From: Cellulosimicrobium sp. CUA-896
GTDB lineage: Bacteria; Actinomycetota; Actinomycetes; Actinomycetales; Cellulomonadaceae
Assembly: GCF_001942335.1 (NCBI RefSeq)
Contig: NZ_MKKH01000009.1
Span: forward strand, 1 to 64,000
DNA length: 64,000 bases
Direction of reading: 5' to 3'
Part shown: in pieces, positions 38,025 to 47,035 of the stretch
Layout of the letters: every line of letters starts with the position of its first letter
Position numbering within the stretch: the stretch's first letter is position 1
Program-made: the position numbers and the translations under genes
Notes under the pieces: generated by a model
Database searches by the model: none
Seen by the model: only the letters and a program-made list of their open reading frames with translations
What the model was told of the DNA's origin: nothing

Positions 38025-39041
38025 TCAGTACTCGCGGGTCGGCAGGGCCTCGACGGCCTGCTCCTGCGTGAAGGACTGGTCCTCGACGACGATGCGCTTC
38101 TCGACCTCCTCGCCGGCGATGACCTTCTCGATCACCTCGGCGAGGTCCGGGCCGAGCAGCGGGTTGCACTCGACGATGAAGTTGATCTTGCCGTCGGCCA
38201 GGGCCTGCATGCCGTCCTTGACCGCGTCGACCGTGACGATCTTGATGTCCTCGCCCGGGACCATGCCGGCGGCCTCGATCGCCTCGATCGCGCCCAGGCC
38301 CATGTCGTCGTTGTGCGCGTAGACGAGGTCGATGTCGTCGTGCGCCTGGAGGAAGCCCTCCATGACGGTCTTGCCCTCGGTCCGCGTGAAGTTGCCGGTC
38401 TGCGAGTCGATGATCGTGACGTTCGGGTTGTCCGCCGTCGCGCTCTCGAAGCCGGTCTTGCGGTCGATCGCCGGGGCGGCGCCCGTGGTGCCCTGGAGCT
38501 CCACGACGTTGATGGGCTCGGTCGCGAGGTTCTCGCTGACCCACTCGCCGGCCATCTCGCCCTCGAGGACGAAGTCGGATCCGATGAACGACTCGTACAG
38601 CGACTCGTCCTCGGAGTCGACGGCGCGGTCGGTGAGGATCACGGGGATGCCGGCCTGCTTGGCCTCCTCGAGGACCGAGTCCCAGCCGGACTCGACCACC
38701 GGGGAGAACGCGATGACGTCGACGCCCTGGGCGATGTAGGACCGGATCGCCTGGATCTGGTTCTCCTGCTTCTGCTGCGCGTCGGAGAACTTCAGGTCGA
38801 AGCCGTTCTCCTCGGTGAGGGTGTCCTGGATGGACTTCGTGTTCGCCGCGCGCCAGCCGGACTCCGCGCCTACCTGGGAGAAGCCGACGGTGATGAGGTC
38901 GCCGCTGCCGCCCCCTTCGCTGCCGCCACCGGCGGAGTCGCCGCCGTCGCTGCCGCCGCTGCTGCACGCCGCGAGTGCGAGCACCGCCGCGCCGGCGAGG
39001 ACACCAGTCAGACGCGTGCGCGCCTTGGTCGTGCTGAACAT
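38025..39041 (-). CDS. ytfQ: Sugar-binding lipoprotein of ABC transporter, YtfQ-like
   Basis: A 338-residue lipoprotein: MFSTTKARTRLTGVLAGAAV then the lipobox VLALAACSSG, a Gly/Ser linker, and a periplasmic-binding-protein fold of type I (VGFSQVGAESGWRAANTKSI, GVDVIAFSPVVESGWDSVLE, IPVILTDRAVDSEDESLY, YAHNDDMGLGAIEAIEAAG). The RAANTKSI and VESGW segments are characteristic of the galactofuranose/arabinofuranose-binding YtfQ group. Two LacI-type operators lie about 230-275 bases upstream, and a terminator-like hairpin follows. Confidence 0.9.
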   Translation of the reverse strand: MFSTTKARTRLTGVLAGAAVLALAACSSGGSDGGDSAGGGSEGGGSGDLITVGFSQVGAESGWRAANTKSIQDTLTEENGFDLKFSDAQQKQENQIQAIRSYIAQGVDVIAFSPVVESGWDSVLEEAKQAGIPVILTDRAVDSEDESLYESFIGSDFVLEGEMAGEWVSENLATEPINVVELQGTTGAAPAIDRKTGFESATADNPNVTIIDSQTGNFTRTEGKTVMEGFLQAHDDIDLVYAHNDDMGLGAIEAIEAAGMVPGEDIKIVTVDAVKDGMQALADGKINFIVECNPLLGPDLAEVIEKVIAGEEVEKRIVVEDQSFTQEQAVEALPTREY

Positions 39042-39153
39042 GCTCTCCTCCTTGAGATGCGGTGCCCGGCGCCGTGCCGGGTTCCGGTCGTGACCCGACC
39101 CAACCGGCTGCGGTGCCTGTTGAGTCTTGTTGGTACGTGTTCAGATGTGTCAT

Positions 39154-39183
39154 TGTCTAGCGTTGTCGGAGTCCGTAAAGCAA
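39154..39183 (-). promoter_or_regulatory. Possible promoter of the transporter operon
   Basis: On the minus strand TTGCTT (39178-39183) and TAGACA (39154-39159) are separated by 18 bases in an unusually A/T-rich stretch about 115 bases before ytfQ. This resembles a primary sigma-factor promoter. The operators lie about 90-130 bases further upstream, so an additional promoter nearer to them is possible. Confidence 0.35.
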
Positions 39184-39271
39184 GCCCCGCAGCCCTGCGG
39201 CGCATAACTCTTCGGTAACTCCCGCCGTCGCCCGCCACGACCCGGCCGGAGGACGTTCGCCGGCCGAGATG

Positions 39272-39285
39272 TGTGAGCGATCACA
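39272..39285. promoter_or_regulatory. LacI-type operator 1 upstream of ytfQ
   Basis: TGTGAGCGATCACA is one base away from the perfect palindrome before the GH51 gene. It pairs with a second site 30 bp away. Confidence 0.78.
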
Positions 39286-39301
39286 CCGACGTCCGTGTCG
39301 A

Positions 39302-39315
39302 TGTTAGCGCTCACA
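39302..39315. promoter_or_regulatory. LacI-type operator 2 upstream of ytfQ
   Basis: TGTTAGCGCTCACA is identical to the site upstream of araB. The 30-bp start-to-start distance to the neighbouring site repeats the arrangement at the GH51 gene. Confidence 0.82.
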
Positions 39316-39370
39316 CACCCCGCGTGAAGAGGGGCGCCGATCACGGTCCGGTCACGGCGCCGAGCGACGG

Positions 39371-39400
39371 GACCGCCCGGGCGTCACCGCCCGGGCGGTC
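39371..39400 (-). terminator. Terminator hairpin after araA
   Basis: A perfect 13-bp stem (39371-39383 with 39388-39400) with a TCAC loop begins 5 bases beyond the araA stop on the minus strand. It separates the araBDA operon from the transporter control region. Confidence 0.8.
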
Positions 39401-39404
39401 GCCC

Positions 39405-40911
39405 TCACAGCCCCTGGGCGAGGCGGTAGTAGACCTGGTTCCAGCGCACCTGGTCGCGGAACCCGCGCCGCGTGGTGCTCTCGTCGATGACGAGCAGCTC
39501 GGTGCCCGCGATGTCGGCGAACACCTCGAACGCCTCGACGCCCGCCGCGGTCGACAGCACCGTGTGGTGCGCGCCGCCGGCCGTGAGCCAGGCCTCGGCG
39601 GACGTCGCGAAGTCGGGTCGCGGCTCCCAGACCGCGCGCGCGACCGGCAGGTGCGGCAGCGGCGCGCTCGGCGGGACGACGTCCACGACGTTCGCCGTGA
39701 GCCGGAACCGGTCGCGCATGTCCGCGAGCGACACGACGACGCCCACGCCGGGGTCGGCGTCGAACACCATGCGGACCGGGTCCTCCTTGCCCCCGATCCC
39801 CAGCGGGTGGATCTCGACGCGCGGCGTCGACGTCGTCAGCGACGGGCAGATCTCGAGCATGTGCGCGCCGAGGATCTTCTCGCTGCCGGGCGTGAGGTCG
39901 TAGGTGTAGTCCTCCATGAGCGAGGCCCCACCGGGCAGCCCCTCGCCCATGACCTTCGCCGCGCGCACGAGCACCGCGGTCTTCCAGTCGCCCTCGGCGC
40001 CGAAGCCGTAGCCCTTGGACATGAGCCGCTGGACCGCGATGCCGGGCAGCTGGCGCAGGTCGCCCAGGTCCTCGAAGTTCGTCGTGAACGCTTGGCGCCG
40101 ACGGACTCGAGGAACGTCTCGAGGGCGATCTCCTGGCGCGCCGCGTAGCGCAGGGACTCGTGGCGGTCGCCGTCCTTGCGCAGCTCGGGGACGACGTCGT
40201 ACAGGTCCTCGTACTCCGCGACGAGCGCGTCGACGTCGGACTCCGAGACCGCCTCGACGGCCGCGACGAGATCGTTCACGCCCCACGTGTTCACCGAGAC
40301 GCCGAAGCGCAGCTCGGCCTCCGTCTTGTCGCCCTCGGTCACCGCGACGTTGCGCATGTTGTCGCCGAACCGGGCGAGCCGGAGCTCGTGCGTGGCCGCC
40401 CAGCCCGCGGCGCGCGCACCCACGCACCGACGCGCGCCGTGACGGCGGGGTTGGACACGTGCCCCACGACCGTCGTGCGGGCGACGCCGAGGCGCGTCGC
40501 GACGTACGCGTACTCGCGGTCGCCGTGCGCGGCCTGGTTGAGGTTCATGAAGTCGAAGTCGATCGTGTCCCACGGGAGCTCGACGTTCGCCTGCGTGTGC
40601 AGGTGCAGCAGCGGCTTGCGCAGCTGGTCCAGGCCGGTGATCCACATCTTGGCAGGGCTGAACGTGTGCATCCACGTCACGACGCCGAGCACGCGGTCGT
40701 CCGCGTTGGCGTCCAGCATCGCGCGGCGGATGGACGCCGCGTCCTTGAGGACCGGCTTCCACACCACGGTGGCCGGCACGTCGGGCGACGCGTCGAGGGT
40801 CCGCGCGACCTCCTGTGACTGCTCGGCGACCTGGCGGAGCGTCTCCTCGCCGTACAGGTCCTGGCTGCCGGTGAGGAACCAGATCTCGCGGTCCGCGTAG
40901 GGCTTGCTCAT
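39405..40911 (-). CDS. araA: L-arabinose isomerase
   Basis: Converts L-arabinose to L-ribulose. About 502 residues once single bases near 40415 and 40091 are restored, the usual AraA length. It starts [20 protein letters not shown] (ATG 40911; a second in-frame ATG at 40923 would add four residues). Landmarks: [60 protein letters not shown], the metal/active-site Glu in [28 protein letters not shown] with its Glu, and [11 protein letters not shown]. It is the last gene of the araB-araD-araA operon. Confidence 0.95.
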
Positions 40912-41028
40912 CTTCGTCCACATCTCTCGTGTCGGTGGGTGCGGCGGCCGCGTCGGTGCGGGGCGCGGAGGGTCGTGCCGGGTGCCGGGTGGTGCCGGAC
41001 GCGTGGTGCAGGGGCGTGGCGACCGGCG

Positions 41029-41775
41029 TCAGCGCGGGGTGGGCTGCTGGCCGTAGACGTTCTGGTAGCGGGCGTACAGGGAGTCGACGTCGGACTGCGC
41101 GATGCGCGTCGGCTCGCCGAGCTGCCGGCTCACGTGCACGGTGCGCGCGACCTCCTCGCACATGACCGCGGCCTTGACGGCGGCGCGCGCGTCCTTGCCG
41201 ATCGTGAACGGCCCGTGGTTGCGCATGAGCACCGCGGGACTGCGCGACTCGCGGAGCGTCTCGACGATGCCGCGGCCGATCGAGTCGTCGCCGATGAGCG
41301 CGAACGGGCCGACGGGGATGTCGCCGCCGAACTCGTCGGCCATCATCGTCAGCACGCACGGCACGGCCTCGCCGCGCGCGGCCCAGGCCGTCGCGTACGT
41401 GGAGTGCGTGTGCACGACGCCGCCCACCTCGGGCATGTGCCGGTACACGTACGCGTGCGCCGCCGTGTCGGACGACGGCGCGCGGTCGCCCTCGACGAGC
41501 TCGCCGTCGAGGTCGCACACGACCATGGCCTCGGGCGTGATGTCGTCGTAGGACACGCCCGAGGGCTTGATGACGAGCAGGTCCTGGCTCCCGTCCTGCG
41601 CGGCGCCCCGGACGCGCTCGGAGACGTTGCCCGCCGTCCAGACGACGAGCTCCCAGCGGGGCAGCTCGGCGTGCAGCGCGGCGACGCGCTCCTTGGCCGC
41701 GTCGACGGCGGGACGGAGCTCGTCCGGCACGCCGGCGAGCGGGGCGGCGGGCCCGGTGGGGGTCGAGGTGGTCAT
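41029..41775 (-). CDS. araD: L-ribulose-5-phosphate 4-epimerase
   Basis: Class II aldolase-fold enzyme of 248 residues giving D-xylulose 5-phosphate for the pentose phosphate pathway. Motifs: [12 protein letters not shown] (phosphate binding), [37 protein letters not shown], the zinc-binding [12 protein letters not shown], and a further zinc His in [12 protein letters not shown]. It lies between araB and araA, all on the minus strand. Confidence 0.94.
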   Translation of the reverse strand: MTTSTPTGPAAPLAGVPDELRPAVDAAKERVAALHAELPRWELVVWTAGNVSERVRGAAQDGSQDLLVIKPSGVSYDDITPEAMVVCDLDGELVEGDRAPSSDTAAHAYVYRHMPEVGGVVHTHSTYATAWAARGEAVPCVLTMMADEFGGDIPVGPFALIGDDSIGRGIVETLRESRSPAVLMRNHGPFTIGKDARAAVKAAVMCEEVARTVHVSRQLGEPTRIAQSDVDSLYARYQNVYGQQPTPR

Positions 41776-41808
41776 GCTGCGGGTCTCCTTCGTCGGGGGC
41801 GCGTCGGG

Positions 41809-43442
41809 TCAGAGCGCGGCGGTCGCGGCACGCTCGACGGCGAGGCCGGCGTCGTAGCGCTCGAGGTAGGCGGCGAAGCCCGCGACGTCGGACGCGTCGG
41901 GCTCCACCGTGTCCAGCTCGGCCGTGGCGAAGACGTGCTCGCGCAGGTACGCGCCGAGGTCGGCGGCACCGCGCGCACCCGCGCCGGCGCTCGCGGCGGT
42001 GCGGTCGCGCAGGTACGCGGCGAGGACGGCGATGCCCCAGGCCCCGCCCTCGCCGGCCGTGCGGCCGACCGTGACGGGCGCGTCGATCGCGGCGGCGAGC
42101 AGGCGCTGGGCCACTCCTGCCGTCCGGAACATCCCGCCGTGCGCGAACATCGCGTCGACCGCGACGCCCTCGCGCGCCAGGACGCGCATCCCGAGGGCCA
42201 GCGTCCCGAACGCGCCGTAGACCTGCGTGCGGGCGAAGTTGGCGAGCGTCAGGCGGCTGTCCGGGGTGCGCACGACGAGCGGGCGCCCCTCCTCCAGCCC
42301 GGTGATGGGCTCGCCGGACAGGTAGTTGTAGGCGAGGAGTCCGCCGCCGTCGGCGTCGCCCTCGAGCGCCGCGCGGAGGAACGCGCCGAACACGTCGTCG
42401 GGCGTCGCCGCGGCGCCGAGCGCCGTCGCGAGCTCGCCGAGCAGCGAGGCCCACGCGCTCAGCTCGCTCGCGCCGTTGTTGCAGTGGACCATCGCGACGA
42501 GATCGCCCGCGGGCGTCGTCACGACGTCGATCTCGTGGTGCACGCTCGTGAGCGGACGCTCGAGCACGACCATGGCGAAGATGCTCGTGCCCGCGCTGAC
42601 GTTCCCGGTGCGCGGGGTGACGGACGCGGTGGCGACCATGCCGGTCCCGGCGTCGCCCTCCGGCGGGCACAGCGGCACGCCGGGCTGCAGCGTCCCGGTC
42701 GGGTCGAGCCACGCGGCACCCTCGGGCGTGAGCGTGCCGGCCTCCTCGCCCGCGACGAGCACCTCGGGCAGCAGCTCCGCGAGCTTCGGCAGCGCCCGGC
42801 GCTCGGCGACGCGCTCGTCGACCAGGTCGAGCATGCGCCGGTCGTACCCGCGCGTCGTCGGGTCGACGGGGAACATGCCCGACGCGTCGCCGACGCCGAG
42901 GACGTGGCGGCCGGTGAGGCGGCGGTGGACGTACCCCGCGAGCGTCGTCAGCGACGCGACGTCGCCCACGTGCGGCTCCTCGTCGAGGACGGCCTGGTAC
43001 CAGTGCGCCACGGACCAGCGCAGCGGCACGTTGTACCCGAGCAGCTCGGTGAGCTCGGCGGCGGCAGGACCGGTCGACGTGTTGCGCCAGGTGCGGAACG
43101 GGGCGAGCAGCCCGCCGCTCGCGTCGAGGCGAGGTAGCCGTGCATCATCGCCGACACGCCGAGCGCGCCGAACGTCGTCGGGCGCACGCCGTAGCGCCGC
43201 TCGACGTTCGCCACGAGCTCCGCGTAGCACTCGCGCAGCCCCGTCTCGACGGCGTCGAGCGAGTAGGTCCACGTGCGGTCCGCGTACTCGTTCTCCCACG
43301 CGTGGCTGCCGCTCGCGACCGGCGTCCCGTCCGGCCCGACGAGGCAGGCCTTGATCCGGGTCGACCCGAGCTCGATGCCCAGCGCCGTCGTCCCGGCGGT
43401 GACCGCCTCCCGGATCGCGGCCACGTCGTCCTGCTGCACCAT
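41809..43442 (-). CDS. araB: L-ribulokinase (FGGY family)
   Basis: FGGY carbohydrate kinase of about 544 residues once a base near 43132 is restored. The N-terminal ATPase fold begins [20 protein letters not shown], and [14 protein letters not shown] precedes the break. Later landmarks are [59 protein letters not shown] and [20 protein letters not shown]. The sequence resembles the xylulokinase-like branch rather than E. coli AraB, but linkage to araD and araA makes L-ribulose the likely substrate. A LacI-type operator lies 50 bases upstream; it is the first gene of the operon. Confidence 0.9.
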
Positions 43443-43491
43443 CGCTGTCTCCCTCGCCGCGTCGTTGCGTCCTGCCTGTCCGTCCCCGTGA

Positions 43492-43505
43492 TGTTAGCGC
43501 TCACA
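43492..43505. promoter_or_regulatory. LacI-type operator upstream of araB
   Basis: TGTTAGCGCTCACA lies 50 bases before the araB start, in the interval between lacI and araB, and is identical to the second ytfQ site. Only one copy is seen here. Confidence 0.83.
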
Positions 43506-43585
43506 CGTCGTGGGGCCAAGCAGGCGGGTGGAGCAGGCCCCGACGTGGTCGGGCCCGACCCGGTCGGGCGCGCCGAGATCCCCGC

Positions 43586-44679
43586 TCACCGCCGCGGGCC
43601 GGTCGTGCTCTCGCGCACCACCAGCTCGGGCGGGATGGACACCGGGCGCACGTCCGCGCCGGCGAACGCGTCGAGCATGAGGCGATCGCCCGGCGGCCGA
43701 GCGCGCCGAACGGCTGGCGCACCGTCGTCAGCGGCGGGATGAAGTGGCCGGCGCCCGCGATGTCGTCGAAGCCGACCACCGACACGTCGTCGGGCACGCG
43801 CACGCCGGACTCCCAGAACGCCCGCAGCAGACCGAGGGCGAGCTGGTCGTTGCCGGCGAACACGGCCGTGGGACCGGCGCCCGAGCGGACCGCCTCCGCG
43901 AGCTCGCGGCCGACGGCGTAGCCGCGGTCCGACGACCAGTCGCCGCGGACGGGCTCCGGCACCGGGGCGTCGGCGTCCTCCAGCGCGGCGCGCCAGCCCG
44001 TCTCGCGCTCTCGCGCGTCGAACCAGTCCAGCGGGCCGGACACGTGCAGGACGGTGGCGTGCCCCAGCCCGAGGAGGTGCTCGGCCGCCAGCCGTGCCCC
44101 GAGGCGCTGGTCGACGGCGATGGGGAGGATGCTGCCGAGGGGCGTGCCCGGTGCGACCGGCCCGGCACCGGCGGCGTCGTCCTCGTCGCCGCCCGGGTGG
44201 TCGCGCGCGGCGATCATGATGACCGGCACCGGCGCGCGGAAGGAGTCCACCGCCGCGGCGACGTCCGTCTGCGGCGCGATGACGACGATGCCCTCGACGC
44301 CCTGGTCCATGAAGTGCTCGAGCACGCGGTGCATGGTCGCGGCGTCGTACCGGCGGATCGTCGCGACGCTCACGAAGTAGCCCTGCTCGCGCGCCGCCTC
44401 CTCGACGGCGATGAGCGTGGAGGTCGGGCCGTAGAGCGCCGACCCGGTGGTCACGACGCCGACCGTCGCCGAGCGCATCGTCACCAGCGCGCGGGCGGCG
44501 CTGTTGCGCCGGTAGCCGAGCGTCGTGATCGCGTCGAGGACACGGTCGCGCGTCTCGGGCCGCACGCTCGGGTGGTCGTTGAGCACGCGCGAGACCGTCT
44601 GGTGCGACACGCCGGCGAGCCGCGCGACGTCGGACATCGCGGGCGGGCGCGTGCGCGGGGACGGCCCCGTCGCGGTCAT
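43586..44679 (-). CDS. LacI-family regulator of the arabinose/arabinan genes
   Basis: About 364 residues after restoring a base near 43682 (ALGRRAI then LMLDAFAGADVRPVSIPPEL). The DNA-binding region is PAMSDVARLAGVSHQTVSRV followed by LNDHPSVRPETRDRVL, and the core is a periplasmic-binding-like sugar sensor (TVGVVTTGSALYGPTSTLIA, VFAGNDQLALGLLRAFWESG, VGFDDIAGAGHFIPPLTTV). The VSHQTVSRV recognition helix is of the class that binds TGTGAGCGCTCACA-like sites, six of which occur in this island. It is therefore the likely repressor, released by arabinose or a derivative. Its ATG overlaps the proC stop. Confidence 0.9.
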
Positions 44680-45575
44680 CTCGCGGTCCCCGCTCCCGAG
44701 CCGGAGCCGGAGCCGGAGCCGGAGGACAGCGTCGCCGCGAGCTCGGCCGAGCGGTCGCGCGCCGCCTCGAGCGCGTCGAGGAACGCAGCCCGCACACCGC
44801 CGGCGTCGAGCCGGCGCAGCGCCGCCACGGTGGTCCCGCCGGGAGACGACACGCGCTCGCGCAGGAGCGCCGGGTGCTCCCCCGTCTCGGCCAGCATCGT
44901 CGCCGCGCCGCGCACGGTCGCGGTCGCGAGCTCGAGCGCCGTCGCCCGGGTCAGGCCGAGCAGCACCCCCGCCTCCGCGAGCGCGTCGACGACGTAGAAC
45001 ACGTACGCCGGGCCGGACCCCGACAGCGCGCCCACCGCGTCCTGGTCCTTCTCCGCGACGCGGACCACGAGCCCGGTGGCGGCGAGCAGGCGCTCGACGA
45101 GGGCGAGGTGCTCCTGCGTCGCCGACGCACCGCCGCTCACCGCGCTCACGCCGGCGCCGACGACCGACGGCGTGTTCGGCATGACGCGCACCACGGGCGT
45201 CCCCGCGGGCAGACGCTGCTCGTAGAACGCCGTGGGCAGCCCGACGACGACGCTCACCACGACCGTCCCGGGGGCGACCGCGTCGCGCACCTGCGCGAGG
45301 AGCGCGTCGACGTCCTTCGGCTTGACCGCGACGACGACGACGCCCGCACCCCGCGCGGCGGTGACGTTGTCCGCGGTGACCTCGACCCCGTACCGCTCGG
45401 CGAGCTCGTCGCCGCGCGCGGGGCGGCGCACCGTGGCGACCACCTCCCCGGGCTCCCAGCCCCCCGCGAGCGCACCGGACAGGACGGTCTCTCCCATGAC
45501 GCCGGCGCCGAGGACGGCGAGGCGTGGGCGGTGCGGGCTGTCGGTCGGTTCGGTCGGGTCGGTGGTGCCGGTCAT
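44676..45575 (-). CDS. proC: Pyrroline-5-carboxylate reductase
   Basis: Last enzyme of proline synthesis, 299 residues. The Rossmann start is LAVLGAGVMGETVLSGALAG, followed by VVVAVKPKDVDALLAQV, VVRVMPNTPSVVGAGVSAVS, GALSGSGPAYVFYVVDALAE and the signature ERVSSPGGTTVAALRRLDAG. The C-terminus ends in a GSGSGSGSG run encoded by a repeated GGAGCC-type hexanucleotide. It overlaps the LacI gene by four bases, an unexpected pairing of a housekeeping gene with the sugar regulator. Confidence 0.94.
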   Translation of the reverse strand: MTGTTDPTEPTDSPHRPRLAVLGAGVMGETVLSGALAGGWEPGEVVATVRRPARGDELAERYGVEVTADNVTAARGAGVVVVAVKPKDVDALLAQVRDAVAPGTVVVSVVVGLPTAFYEQRLPAGTPVVRVMPNTPSVVGAGVSAVSGGASATQEHLALVERLLAATGLVVRVAEKDQDAVGALSGSGPAYVFYVVDALAEAGVLLGLTRATALELATATVRGAATMLAETGEHPALLRERVSSPGGTTVAALRRLDAGGVRAAFLDALEAARDRSAELAATLSSGSGSGSGSGAGTAR

Positions 45576-45671
45576 GCGTCGTCAGCTCCCGTCGGCGGCG
45601 TGATCAGGGCATTCTTGCGCAAATGCGTCCGCCGGGGAACGCGCCGCTGCGCCTCCGGGACGGGCCGCGCC

Positions 45672-46355
45672 TCACATCGGGTAGGCGTCGTAGACGTCCT
45701 CGACGACGTCGGCGGGCCCGGTGGCCTGCAGGACGGCGGTGCCGTTGCGCCACGTGACCGTGGCGGACCCGCCGTCGCCGGGCACGACGACCACGGTCCC
45801 GACGGTCTCGCCCTCCACGGTGACGTCGTCCCGCGACGTCGGCTCGGCACCGTCGAGGAGCGCGGTCGCGGCGGTCTCCGCCTCCTCGGGCGTGGGCCAC
45901 TGCCCCGCGACCACGGTCACCGTCGTGGCGCCGTCGCCCTCCGCGTCGGCGTACACGAGCTCGTACGCCTCGAGGGCGCCGGCGGCGGTCCACGCGTCGG
46001 TCCCGGCGTCGCTGCGCAGGGCGAGGTCGAGGACGGTCGCGGGCAGGGCCTGGGCGAACGGGGTGCTCGCCGTGCGCTCGACCGGCTCGATCGCGGGGGT
46101 CGGCGCGTCGGCCGTGACGGTGACGGTCGGCGCCGGCTCGCCCTGCGCGTCCGACCGCGCGAACCCCGGCCACACGAGCGCGAGGAGGGTCACGACGAGC
46201 CCGACGACGAGCACGAGGCCGAGGAGCACGACGAGGCGCCGGCGCCGGTAGACGGCGGGCGGGACGGGCCGCGTGTGGCGGCGGTCGCTCGCGCCCACGG
46301 CGTCGCGCGGCCGGACCGGGCCGTGGGGGGTTCGGCTGCTGGTCGGCTGGCCCAT
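45672..46355 (-). CDS. Membrane-anchored extracytoplasmic protein, uncharacterised
   Basis: A 227-residue protein: an Arg/Pro-rich cytoplasmic N-terminus, one membrane helix at about residues 41-63 (LVVLLGLVLVVGLVVTLLAL), then an extracytoplasmic domain with TPFAQALPATVLDLALRSDA, YELVYADAEGDGATTVTVVA and a C-terminal strand pair (TWRNGTAVLQATGPADVVED). I do not recognise the family. It lies downstream of the K+ channel gene on the same strand. Confidence 0.75.
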   Translation of the reverse strand: MGQPTSSRTPHGPVRPRDAVGASDRRHTRPVPPAVYRRRRLVVLLGLVLVVGLVVTLLALVWPGFARSDAQGEPAPTVTVTADAPTPAIEPVERTASTPFAQALPATVLDLALRSDAGTDAWTAAGALEAYELVYADAEGDGATTVTVVAGQWPTPEEAETAATALLDGAEPTSRDDVTVEGETVGTVVVVPGDGGSATVTWRNGTAVLQATGPADVVEDVYDAYPM

Positions 46356-46383
46356 CGGTGCTCCTCCTTCGACGGCGCCCAGC

Positions 46384-46932
46384 CTAGGGCTCGGGGTGCC
46401 TCGGAGCGGGGACCTCGGCGCCCGCCCCGCCGTTCGCCCGCCGCTCCGCCCGGGCGCGCACCCGCCCGGTGGCCACCGACACGAGCACGCCGACGACGAG
46501 CAGGTCGAGGACGATCTGGACCATCGTGACGATCTTCGCCGCGTCCCCCGTCGGGTGGACGTCCCCGTACCCCACCGTCCCCAGGGTCACGACCGCGAAG
46601 TAGAGCGCGTCCGTGCGGGTGGCGATGCCGACGAACTGGTCGGCCATGACGTAGTACACCGCGGCGAAGAAGGTGATGAGCGGGAGCAGCAGCCCGACCA
46701 CGGACTGCACGCGCACGCTCGGTTCGTGCCACGCGCGCACCTGCCGGCGCACCTGCACGGTGAGCACCGCGCACAGCAGGACGAGGCCGACCGCGAAGAC
46801 CGCGACCTGCGCGCCGGGCGGGCTCCCGTCGTGCGGGAGCGGGACGCCGTAGTACACGGTGAGGCACGCGACCGTGGAGGCCAGCGTGAGGACCGGGGTC
46901 CACCACGCGCTGTCGTGCGGGAACGGTCGCAT
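46384..46932 (-). CDS. Two-helix potassium channel (Ion_trans_2)
   Basis: A 182-residue membrane protein with two N-terminal helices (TPVLTLASTVACLTVYYGVP; AQVAVFAVGLVLLCAVLTVQ) followed by a pore unit: LLLPLITFFAAVYYVMADQF, the K+ selectivity filter TLGTVGYGDVHPTG, and a second pore helix IVLDLLVVGVLVSVATG. No RCK or cyclic-nucleotide domain is attached. The ATG at 46932 gives MRPFPHDSAWWTPVLT. It is divergent from radA with about 100 bases between starts. Confidence 0.9.
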   Translation of the reverse strand: MRPFPHDSAWWTPVLTLASTVACLTVYYGVPLPHDGSPPGAQVAVFAVGLVLLCAVLTVQVRRQVRAWHEPSVRVQSVVGLLLPLITFFAAVYYVMADQFVGIATRTDALYFAVVTLGTVGYGDVHPTGDAAKIVTMVQIVLDLLVVGVLVSVATGRVRARAERRANGGAGAEVPAPRHPEP

Positions 46933-47035
46933 GCGCCCAGGATGGCGCGTCCCGGGGCGGACCGCTCGGGAGCCGCTCCCGCGGGTCGCGCCGGAGCCCG
47001 CGACCGTGTCGGGGGCCGTCGCTACCGTGGCCCGC

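Noticed and set aside
38000-39041. ytfQ-like binding protein as a ribose-binding RbsB
   Set aside because: The RAANTKSI and VVESGW segments and the two-permease organisation fit the furanose (YtfQ) group better than RbsB, and the neighbours are arabinose genes.
36293-43442. Broken araA, araB and ytfR considered as pseudogenes
   Set aside because: Each is restored to normal length by single-base additions in the same direction as in housekeeping genes such as radA and menB, so sequencing error is the better explanation.
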